DNA of 56,593 nt from Hirudo medicinalis (taxonomy: Eukaryota > Annelida > Clitellata > Hirudinida > Hirudinidae), in contig MPNW01000404.1 in assembly GCA_011800805.1 (NCBI GenBank), positions 14,016 to 70,608 on the forward strand, in the 5' to 3' direction. Within the stretch, counting starts at the first letter, position 1. Each line of letters opens with the position of its first letter. The notes under the pieces were generated by a model. The model saw only the letters and a list, made by a program, of their open reading frames with translations, searched no databases and was not told the DNA's origin. Shown piece after piece: positions 38,801 to 47,920 of this stretch. The translations under genes and the position numbers were made by a program.

Positions 38801-41800
38801 AAATAATTGCGAAATAAAGGTGAAAACCTTAAACAACTCCTCAAACAATTTCACAGGAGATCTGTGCTTTGACAAAAAGTCAGGGTTTTGGCTTATCCAC
38901 AGCGTTCCAGCTTTTCCAACTGAAAGCTATTTCTCGTATCCTGATTCTGGAACGATCTTCGGCCAATCCTTCATCTGTGTCACTTTTGCCGCCGACAGTT
39001 TGGAACCCATCGGTGAGACTTTATTTTTTATTTTGGACATGGATTTATCGGGAATCAAGAGGTTATGGTTAATTATTTAAGAAGTTTTAAATTAATTAAG
39101 GCAATAATTTATTAGATTATTAAGCATTAACAGTTAGTTGTGTTAAAAATAAAAATCTTTATTTGCGCTAAAAATTGAGAATCGAATAATAATAAATTTA
39201 AAAAAAAAATTTATTTTGCAACAATTTTTTAACGGAATTAATTCAGAATTATAATAAAAATAAATTTATACTTCAATAATTTATTCATCAATTGTATTAG
39301 TTTTTTTTCAAATAATTTCCTGGCTTTGTGTCCTAAGTAACCGACTTAATTCTATCCCTAGTTTTGCAATTGGATGTTCTCTCTTTTGATACAACAGCAC
39401 ATTCTCTCTTTTGATACAACAGCACGTTCTCTCTTTTGATACAACAGCATATTCTCTCTTTTTATAATAACAAGTGCACTAACGCAAATAATGTTCAGAC
39501 CATATTTCTTGGCTCAAGCCAGATTACTTCAAATTACTTCATAGTTAGTACTTTTGACGACTACTTGTCTTAATTACTTACTTGTTCCAAGTACTTTGTA
39601 CAATTTATCGGTTACTATGAATATAACAAGTACTTGTTATTGTTATTGTTACTTGTTATTGTTATCAATATTGATTATATTGATTAAACAGGCAAACAAC
39701 TACAATACATGAATCCGCAGTTGTACAACTACGACGTGTCATCCAATTTTGCAACTGACGCTCCGAAATTGTGGGAACTGTTGCACGGGAAGAAATCCTT
39801 GGGAAGAAAGTCGAAGGTCATCAGCAACGTGGAGGACTTGAAATCTGCCGACGGCAAGAGATTCGTCTCTTTTGCGAAGTCCAAGCGCTTTAAAAATGGT
39901 CAGTATTTCAAAACTCTATGAAAATCAATTTAGCAAAAAATTTTATAAATTATTTTTATAATAAAATCAAACTAACGACTGATTAATGGTTTGTTTATTA
40001 ATGATTAACTGCTAATTCGTTTATTAATTAGGGATTTCTAAGTGGTAATTATGCTAATCATCATAATTTGAAAATTATCGCTGAACGGATGGACGGATGG
40101 ATGGATGATGAATAAATGAATGAAGAAAAGCAAACTTGCCAAGGAGTGACTCACCTCCTAAGAAAACATCTCTTAACCTCATTGTATCTTTTTCAATTTT
40201 TTTTATTTTTTTGTATTCAAATTTAAAAACAAAACAAACTTTAAAGGAGAAATAAACAAAGCTAAAAAACAAAAACAAAACCGACTTTAGATCTTTACCT
40301 GGACCTGGTAGCTCCACACCTGAAAAGCAATTTACTGGTTGAAACGTGGCTCAATGGAAATGGTGACTTTCCTTCGAACTGCTCATCAGAGCGCACGGTG
40401 AGATCAAAATCATCAAATTATTGATTTGAATCAATTCAATTAGTAAATTATCGATTAAATAAAGTTAGTTTCTATTATTTATCAATTATTCATATTATTT
40501 TTATGACCATAAAGAGACATTATTTGACTTTAAGCCACCAAAAATAATCCAAATAAAAACAAATTGCCAACATTTTCAAAACAAAAAAAATATTAACATA
40601 AAAAGATTTTCAAGATTTGCAACTTGTCAACTTACTTAACCTTTAACCTTTTTTTAAGGTCAAGAACATCTTCAGCCTGAATGTGTTGGGTATGAAGTTT
40701 AAGAACTCACAGGATCATTCCAAGTGGGCCATAAGTGATTCTTCTGATCAAGAGAGGAATGATCTTCTTGATGATGATGATGATAGTCCAAAAGGCGAAG
40801 ACGATGATGACGATGATGATAACGATGATGATCGTGGGAATGACGACGACGAGGATTTGACTGAATTGGTGAGAAACTAAGAAATTGGACTTTAAGTGTT
40901 CCTGGCATCTTCCTTAATTTCAATAGCAATAATTATAATTATTTATAATTAAATAATAATGTTGATAAGATATTAATATGATCCCGAAAAGGTTAACAAT
41001 GTAACAACAAACATGTTTTGTAACAAACTTACGTTAGTTATAGTAAAAATTTATTACTACTTAATTCATCATAACACTAGCTTTTTTAAACTAATACTAA
41101 GCATACAAATTCACCCCTCAAAGAATTAGCACGGTGCTCCCGCAATGGGACTCGAACCCGAGCTGCCATCGCGAGGGGCGAAGTCTCAAACCACGGGGGA
41201 GTTCGACGGCGTGCAGGTTGGCCGAATGGGTTGCGTTCCTGCCTGCTGTCGTAATAGCAACAGTCGTAATGTGCCCAGTGTCGTGCCCAGCCTGCACCGC
41301 CAGGGAGACCCCTGTGGTAGGGGCGCTATATAAATGGTAGATCGATTAAAAAGTGCCTCCATATCCTATTCGGATACATAAGGCACTCAGAAGATCGGCT
41401 GAAACGCTCCCTGCTTTCAGTAGCTCTCGAGTTTAAGGCTGGCATGCGATTTAGGAAAAGGTGAAAGTTGGAAAACTTGAAAGTTGAATTTCAAGTCGAT
41501 ACCTTTAATCGTTTGGGAGGATTTGGAGGTTCTTGGGACAAACAAACATATACACACGAACTTTCTATTTTATAATATAGATTTAATAAACTAATTCTAT
41601 AAAAAATAACAACAACAACAACAACAACAATAATAATAATAATAGTAATAAATAATTTATCAACATCAGCTAAACAAATTGAACTCGCTGAACTTTGCCA
41701 TGAACTACTTCGGTGTCACGAAAACAGCTTCAAGAAAAGTTGAAAATGAAACTGATTGGGTGTGTGTTGGAGATATCAATAGACAGGTGGGTTTAATTTA

Positions 41801-41870
41801 AATAAATAATTAAAAATATAAATAATAATAATAATAATAACAATGTTAATAATAATAACAAATAAACAAC

Positions 41871-41903
<33 letters not shown>

Positions 41904-41951
41904 GACAACAACAGCAACAGCAGCAGCAGCGACAACAACAACAACAACAAT

Positions 41952-41992
<41 letters not shown>

Positions 41993-42240
41993 TAATAATT
42001 AGATTGAACCTGAAAGATGTCAAAGGCGCACTTTAGACAAAGAAATAAGTATTAATAATATTCAATGAAACAAATAAAATATATTAAAAAAAAAATACCA
42101 GAAAACAGTGAAGTTTACTCCTAAAATAGAAATCTCAGACCTCGAGAGGAGGTGGAACACTGTGCCTCAAGGACGGGAATGTTTGGAAACAGTTTAGGAA
42201 GGTCGTGGACAGCGTTCAAGACTGCAATGGAGTGGAGTAA
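35876..42240 (+). CDS. DNASE2: Lysosomal deoxyribonuclease II with acidic insertion
   Basis: Nine exons: 35876-35982, 38008-38191, 38682-38760, 38857-39012, 39692-39898, 40291-40397, 40659-40868, 41670-41786, 42139-42240. They total 1269 bases, 422 residues against about 360 in vertebrates. DNase II cuts DNA at acid pH in lysosomes, including DNA from engulfed cells. Residues 1-23 are a signal peptide ([17 protein letters not shown]). Family landmarks: [41 protein letters not shown] (first HKD-like catalytic His), [29 protein letters not shown] (second catalytic His), [23 protein letters not shown]. Between DHSKW and DWVCVGD lies an insertion of about 75 residues with runs of Asp, followed by a basic/polar stretch; the Cys usual after DHSKW is Ala. 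Exon 2 must start at the AAAG acceptor (38008) to give W-F. AATAAA at 42339. Confidence 0.95.
36640..37400 (-). pseudogene. Decayed dispersed-repeat or transposon-like ORF in DNase II intron 1
   Basis: On the minus strand, broken frames give [11 protein letters not shown] and [11 protein letters not shown], then [51 protein letters not shown], a frameshift near 36890, then [20 protein letters not shown] and [21 protein letters not shown] recall proteins with this order of motifs occurring in many copies in cnidarian, aphid and other invertebrate genomes, probably carried by a mobile element. I cannot name the family. Stops near 37180-37250 and the frameshift show this copy is dead. Confidence 0.6.
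39377..39462. repeat. 25-base tandem repeat, 3.4 copies
   Basis: The unit starting TTCTCTCTTTTGATACAACA begins at 39377, 39402, 39427 and 39452 with almost no differences, inside DNase II intron 4. The near identity implies a recent expansion. Confidence 0.95.
41132..41205 (-). repeat. tRNA-like segment with perfect B box
   Basis: On the minus strand 41147-41159 reads GGGTTCGAGTCCC, a perfect T-arm/B-box sequence, preceded by TGGTTTGAGACTTCGCCCC and followed by ATTGCGGGAGCA. It may be the head of a second SINE family or a tRNA pseudogene. A full cloverleaf was not convincing. It directly abuts the SINE at 41210 and lies in DNase II intron 7. Confidence 0.45.
41210..41405 (+). mobile_element. 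tRNA-derived SINE-like element, full-length-looking copy
   Basis: The A-box-like TTGGCCGAATGGG is at 41218-41230. CAGCCTGCACCGCCAGGGAG follows, then GGGGCGCTATATAAATGGTA and GATCGATTAAAAAGTGCC. The end has ACATAAGGCACTCAGAAGAT. It matches the copies at 14617 (+) and 52207 (-). Confidence 0.75.
41815..42000. repeat. (AAT)n/(AAC)n compound microsatellite
   Basis: Long AAT runs surround a CAA/CAG stretch in DNase II intron 8. All long open frames over it are low-complexity Ile/Val artefacts. Confidence 0.97.
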
Positions 42241-42717
42241 AGTCTCTGAAGGTATAAAGGTCATACTGATGACAGTGATGATCGTGCCGTGTACTTTCAC
42301 CGGCTGAAAATTAAATGTTTGGTATCGACAATAACAATAATAAATTCTGTGTTTAAAGAGAATTTTCCGGTGCTTTCAATAAATAATCATTTAGTTGAAC
42401 TAATGCGAAGAAATAAAATGGCAAAAAAAAAATGGTTTGGTGCTTATTTGATTTCAATCTTTCTTACAGTTTTTGAGGGAATAAAAATAAGGTGCTTAAT
42501 TTGTTTATGAGCATGTAGTTAAAAGTGAAATTAAAATTTTGTATACAAATGTCAAGTATTTGATTTTAGAAATAAAACTAAAATATAGCGTAAAAGATAA
42601 ATTGTTGAAGAGCAATTCCAAATTTCAACAAAGGCAACAATTGCAGATACAATCTTTCATCGTTATCTTCTGACGATGATGAAAGCATTGTCATTCAGGT
42701 GAGCAAACGAAGCAATA
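42241..42717. other. DNase II 3' flank up to the assembly gap
   Basis: It contains the DNase II 3' untranslated region with AATAAA at 42339. At 42647-42698 a TTGCAG acceptor and a CAG|GTGAGC donor enclose 52 bases that read YNLSSLSSDDDESIVIQ on the plus strand, a possible exon of something continuing into the gap. On the minus strand the last bases before the gap may instead be the end of gene A's tail exon. Neither can be settled. Confidence 0.4.
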
Positions 42718-43043
42718 NNNNNNNNNNNNNNNNNNNNNNNNNNNNNNNNNNNNNNNNNNNNNNNNNNNNNNNNNNNNNNNNNNNNNNNNNNNNNNNNNNN
42801 NNNNNNNNNNNNNNNNNNNNNNNNNNNNNNNNNNNNNNNNNNNNNNNNNNNNNNNNNNNNNNNNNNNNNNNNNNNNNNNNNNNNNNNNNNNNNNNNNNNN
42901 NNNNNNNNNNNNNNNNNNNNNNNNNNNNNNNNNNNNNNNNNNNNNNNNNNNNNNNNNNNNNNNNNNNNNNNNNNNNNNNNNNNNNNNNNNNNNNNNNNNN
43001 NNNNNNNNNNNNNNNNNNNNNNNNNNNNNNNNNNNNNNNNNNN
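42718..43043. other. Assembly gap (326 N)
   Basis: A run of 326 undetermined bases. It removes the distal part of the tail exon of gene A. Confidence 1.
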
Positions 43044-44055
43044 CGTCCGATGTTCTCGAATCTAAGGAGCTAACAGATCCATCTTTTGCATTCAACTCGT
43101 TTCTCATTCCAACATTTTCAAGTTCAGAACCGATAGACTCAGGAGTTGAAACTGTAGCACTTGCTTCCGAATCTTCAGGTGGAGAATCTTTACTAAGATC
43201 TTCCAAACCATCATCATGAGTTTCTAATGATTCATCCGAGTGAGTTTGTTCAGCTTCAGAGCTTGCAGGTTGCGCTGTTGTTGTTGTTGTTGTCCTCCTT
43301 CTATTGTAACTGAAACATTAGTTTTACGATCAATTTTGAACAGATTCAGGATAGCAGTTTAGTTTTAAAGTATTAGACAAAATATCTTTCATCATATAAT
43401 ATTTATTGGTCCAGTATTCAATCAAGTGATATTGTTTTAATATCGTAAAATGTCGATATAGTCATTTTGTTTGATCACAACTTACTCGTCGCAGGAGACC
43501 AAAAAGTAAGCTATGTATCCGACTTTTTGTGTTATGGACCTGTACACAACGTAATCGTCATTGATGAAGCAGAGATTGGGATTCTGATACAGTTTGACAA
43601 CATGACAACGATTGGTTTCAAGGCAGGTTTGTTTGCACTTCTCCAAGTCTCCTCCTGCTCCTTCAACCTCTTTGAAGCTGCCCAAGAATTCCATATTATC
43701 CCATTCATCCCAGCACCTTCCTGAAATATTTAGACTTTAATTAAGTAGTTACTTAATTTAATTAAGGATGAAGCTGCTCAAACAAAATCCAGTGGCACTT
43801 CACATCTTTATTATAATGTGCTATTATATATTATTATATATTAATGTGCTATATCACTGCGGCAATATCACTAATAATGAACCGTATTCTAGTTTAAACT
43901 TAGCCCGCCAATTTTAATAAGGAAAGGTTCTTTTTAAAAAAGCTTTTAACAAATATTTTGTTTCAATGTGTTGGTGACTTACCTCGCTCTGATAATGTGA
44001 TGTCAAAGTTTGCAAGTAAAAGACAAATAAAGATCCAATTCTCCAAAAAGCGCAT
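43044..44055 (-). CDS. Secreted six-Cys PAN-like protein with acidic tail, gene A (cut by gap)
   Basis: Exons, downwards: 44055-43983 (signal peptide FIFI-type hydrophobic core, ICLLLANFDITLS), 43720-43486 (domain), 43309 into the gap (tail). The domain has CW at its start and spacing C-x25-C-x3-C-x5-C-x11-C-x25-C, ending FLVSCDE. This fits the single PAN/apple-like domain of the leech anti-platelet/saratin type in my memory of that family; function here is unknown. The tail starts with a Thr run (RRRTTTTTTAQPASSE) and turns acidic and Ser-rich. Exon lengths (73 and 235 bases) equal those of gene B. The tail exon next to the gap is identical over 112 bases to gene B, which may reflect conversion or a misassembly. 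Confidence 0.72.
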
Positions 44056-44110
44056 TTTCAAAACGATGTCAGAGGACGTTCGACTACCCAGTCGAGTATT
44101 TCGAATTTGA

Positions 44111-44118
44111 TATTTATA
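44111..44118 (-). promoter_or_regulatory. TATA box of gene A
   Basis: TATAAATA on the minus strand, 56 bases upstream of the start codon. Gene B has the same octamer at the same distance, within a flank conserved between the two for about 150 bases. Confidence 0.6.
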
Positions 44119-44619
44119 ACATGTTTCTGATATTTACATTTTGAGCATTTTGATATTTCGCTATGTATTCGTTCAACACGAACAAACTGATCTATTTGCT
44201 GATGCTATCTTTGCAATCATTTCGTTTTGGCGAACCGAAGTTTGTTCAATATTTTCGGTATGTTGGTTCTTCAGCTTAAGTTACACAATTAAAATTGAAA
44301 ATAAAAACAAATTTCTTTGCCCAAACGTATCAGGCCATTGAGAGATGCAGCTCGAAAATATGGCAATAATAGCGAATGTGCAGGATGGATTGATGAAGAC
44401 TACTTAGAACTAAATGAATCAACGATACCACCAGAGAAAAAAAATCATGCTCTGCCCATTCATTGATTGAATGAACATTTCTCATCGCTTTGGAAGAATC
44501 AGGAAAAATGAAACTTTATATTACATTACTAACTCACTAAGCTTATTATTTTTATTTATCAATTTTATTTGCATTTTTGTTCATTTTGTTAATTATTAGA
44601 GACATTGATTTTAATTTTC

Positions 44620-45776
44620 TTACGCATTTAAAAAAATATTATTATTATCTTTCGTTTGTTGAGAGGAGGGGTCAGAAGTTTGTGTGCTTTGAACATCATC
44701 GTCTGTTCCAGCTGCCAAAGTATCTTCTTTTCCGTGTGGGAGAAGACTTTGTTCGGTGTTCGTCCCTGATTCAATTTCATCTTCTGATGATCCACTCAGG
44801 TACTTTCCGGACTCCTTCGATCCAGGCGTCTCCATATTTATTTCCAGCTTGACAGACAACCATGGAAAATCAGCAGATGGAGGTAGTCTTCTACCAACCC
44901 TAATAGATTCTTGATCATCTTGGAGTTCAGAAGGCGACATCTTATCTTCAAAATTTAAGTCTCCAAAAGTTTTCTTTGAATTGACATCAATAACAATAAG
45001 ATTACCCTCCTCTGCAGATTTCTTATCAGATTCCAAAGAAGCTGATTGAGAATCGTCCGATGTTCTCGAATCTAAGGAGCTAACAGATCCATCTTTTGCA
45101 TTCAACTCGTTTCTCATTCCAACATTTTCAAGTTCAGAACCGATAGACTCAGGAGTTGAAACTGTNAAGCTGATTGAGAATCGTCCGATGTTCTCGAATC
45201 TAAGGAGCTAACAGATCCATCTTTTGCATTCAACTCGTTTCTCATTCCAACATTTTCAAGTTCAGAACCGATAGACTCAGGAGTTGAAACTGTTACACTC
45301 GGGTCCGAATCTTCAGGTCGAGAATCTTTACTAAGATCTTCCAAACCATCATCACAAGTTTCTATGGGTTCATCCAAGTAAGTTTCTTCAGATTCAGAGC
45401 TTGCAGGTTGCGCTGTTGTTGTTGTGGTTCCTCTGCTTCTTTCGTAACTGAAACATTTGTATGAAGATCAATTTAGGTTCAGATTTGAGGATATAGTTTA
45501 AAAATATTATAAAAATATTTTTCGTCATATAATAATAATAATAATAATAATAATGTAATATAATGAAGGGGTTCAATGTCTGATGCCAGTTATTGCATAA
45601 TAATCACATAATAATCGTTACTAATTGCTGAATAGGAATAAAGGTCAACTTAAACTTAAGTAAGTTTATTAATTAACTTAACTTATTGAACGCTTTTTGG
45701 CCAGGCTTACAACAACAACAACAAAAACAAAAACAACAACAACGATAATAATAATAATAAAAAAAATAATAATAAC

Positions 45777-45807
<31 letters not shown>

Positions 45808-46501
45808 GTTAATTTATAATGCGCCATTTGCATAGCGTCAGAGGCGCTATATAGTAATAATATTACTATTATTAATAATAATTAATAATTAGTATATCAT
45901 TCAATCAAAAGATATTAGGTCTGTAAAATGGCCATAAATTCCCGTTGTTTGAACACAACCTACTCCAAGCAGGAGACCGTAAAGTAAGTCATGTATTCGA
46001 CTTTGCAAATTGCCCTCCAATACTCTACTCTGCCGTCATTAATGAAGCAGCCATTGTGACCCTTGTAAACTTTGACAATGTGACAAGCACTAGTGTTGGA
46101 GCAGGCTTCCTTGCACTCCTCCAAGGTGGCTGGCTTGATCTCTGTGAACTTGCCTTTAAATGCCACATTATCGAATGCACGGTCGTCCCAACATACTTCT
46201 GAAATTATTATGAAGCTGCTCGAACTAATCCAGTAAAACTTTAAATCTTCTAATATATATGTTGGTATTTTCGGCTGCACTGCAATAACATCACTAATGA
46301 TCAAATGACCAAATTCTAGCTGAGCCTTACCAGTACGCCAGTGTCATTAACGAAAGGCTTATAGAACTCGTTAACAAATATTATATTTTAATGTTTTGTG
46401 TTGAATATTTAATGTGTTGGTAACTTACTTGTCTCTGATAATGCGATGTCTAAGGTCGCAAGAAAAAGACAAATTCCGATCCAACTCAGAAAAAATTGCA
46501 T
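44620..46501 (-). CDS. Secreted six-Cys PAN-like protein with long acidic tail, gene B
   Basis: Exons, downwards: 46501-46429 (signal peptide, GICLFLATLDIALS), 46198-45964 (domain), 45447-44620 (tail, containing the single N at 45166). The domain runs from KVCWDD to FTVSCLE with spacing C-x25-C-x3-C-x5-C-x11-C-x25-C and one extra Cys (AICKVEY). The tail begins RGTTTTTAQPASSESEE and is rich in Asp, Glu, Ser and Thr, with sequence such as DGLEDLSKDSRPEDSDPS; it suggests a flexible, possibly O-glycosylated or phosphorylated extension. A 127-base identical duplication around the N breaks the frame and is probably an unmerged contig overlap. Likely secreted; target unknown. An AATAAA-type signal on the minus strand lies just past the stop, near 44553. 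Confidence 0.72.
45039..45293. repeat. Identical 127-base direct duplication around one N
   Basis: 45039-45165 and 45167-45293 are the same sequence, separated by a single undetermined base, inside the tail exon of gene B. This is the signature of two contigs joined without merging their overlap, so it should be read as an assembly artefact. Confidence 0.9.
45710..45812. repeat. (CAA)n/(AAT)n microsatellite in gene B intron 2
   Basis: CAA units followed by AAT units with short interruptions. Confidence 0.95.
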
Positions 46502-46556
46502 TTTCCAAACGATGTTAGAAGAAGTTCGACTACTCACTTGAGTATTTGGGATTTGA

Positions 46557-46564
46557 TATTTATA
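46557..46564 (-). promoter_or_regulatory. TATA box of gene B
   Basis: TATAAATA on the minus strand, 56 bases upstream of the start codon, the same spacing as in gene A. The further flank (CGAACAAACTGATCTATTTG reading plus, near 46622) is also shared with gene A near 44178. Confidence 0.6.
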
Positions 46565-47920
46565 TTATATTTGTGATATTTGCATTTTGAACATTTTGAT
46601 ATTTCGCTATTTATTCAATAACACGAACAAACTGATCTATTTGCTGATGTTATGTTTGCAACTATTTTCGTTTATGGAGAAAAATTGCGTCCAATATTTA
46701 TACGTGTTGATTCTTCCGCTAAAATTACAAACACAAAATCAAGAAGTAAATGAAACAATTCGAAATTAATCAACAAACATTTTAAGACACAAAACAATCT
46801 GGTTAAGAAACACAAAAACTACTGCAAACAAAAATAATAAATTTCTGTAACTAATAATTATTATTATTAATAATTAATAATCAATAATTTCAATTTAACA
46901 AAAAAAAAAAGTTCTGATATCAAAGCAATAAAGACTCAGTTGAATCCTCAAAACAATCTCACCGAACAAAAAAAACCATTTCCCTCACGAATTAACTGCG
47001 ACCAGAGCAAATAATTTAGCAGATATTGGTAACTTTTAAATGTTTGAGTTGTGAGTTTCAAACACGAGTACAACAAAACAAAGTCAACATTGCCATCTGC
47101 TGCAGTTTGTGAATCACCGAGGAAAACAAGGATGGTTTTGTCGGTTATTTTAAGTCTTTTTCCTTAAAAATCCTCACAAATGTTGCTAGATGATTGAACA
47201 GGTAACAGGTAACATTCCGATGCGAATATCTAAAGAAAACAAATTATAAAAAAACTCAAGTTGAAATTGAAAACGAAAATTACACTCATTTAAAAGAATT
47301 CGTGAGAAAAAATATTTTTGCAAGATATTTTCAGCAGGAGTCGGATTGATCCTTTGACCTTAGACTTTAAAATGTTGGTTGGTAATTTGTAATCGTAACA
47401 GATAATTATTTATTATTATTTCGTTGACCTTTCTCTATTGATATAATGACAATGATAATAATAATAATAATAATAATGATGGTGATGGTAACAATAATAA
47501 TAGTAATGATTATAATATTACTACTACTACTAATAATAATGACAATATTAATACTAATAATAATAATATTAATAATAGTAATAATAATAATTATAATAAC
47601 AGTGCTATTATTTATTTGAATTAATAATCTAAAGCCTTTCAAAGTTTTATTATTTAAACAATTATTGAAAACAATTAAACCCGTGAAACTTCGTGAAATG
47701 AAAAACATGGCGTGCTGGTTCACAGTTTATAATTTTTGACATTCAAAAGTCGATCGATCAGGTGTAATTTATTCAACGTGGTCGCCTATAAGTCATTACA
47801 GGTGACATTTTTACAGCTCAACAAGAGTTTATTTATAAAGAATGCCGAGTTGCGCAATATTTAGAAATATTTTATTAGAAGTATTTGAAGTTGAAATATT
47901 AGAAGTATTTGTAAAGGAAT
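46565..47920. other. Intergenic, gene B promoter side to secreted-protein gene
   Basis: Both neighbouring genes start here in opposite directions. The first 150 bases are the conserved flank of gene B. A compound AAT/GAT/ACT microsatellite covers 47450-47600. No exon was supported. Confidence 0.65.
47450..47600. repeat. Compound (AAT)n microsatellite
   Basis: AAT units with GAT, GGT and ACT interruptions. The Ile-rich frame over it is an artefact. Confidence 0.95.

Noticed and set aside
41793..42023. Minus-strand ORF of almost pure Ile/Val/Leu
   Set aside because: It is a translation of the AAT/AAC microsatellite, not a membrane protein.
44577..44852. Plus-strand ORF of 91 residues
   Set aside because: It is antisense to the acidic tail exon of gene B and has no support of its own.
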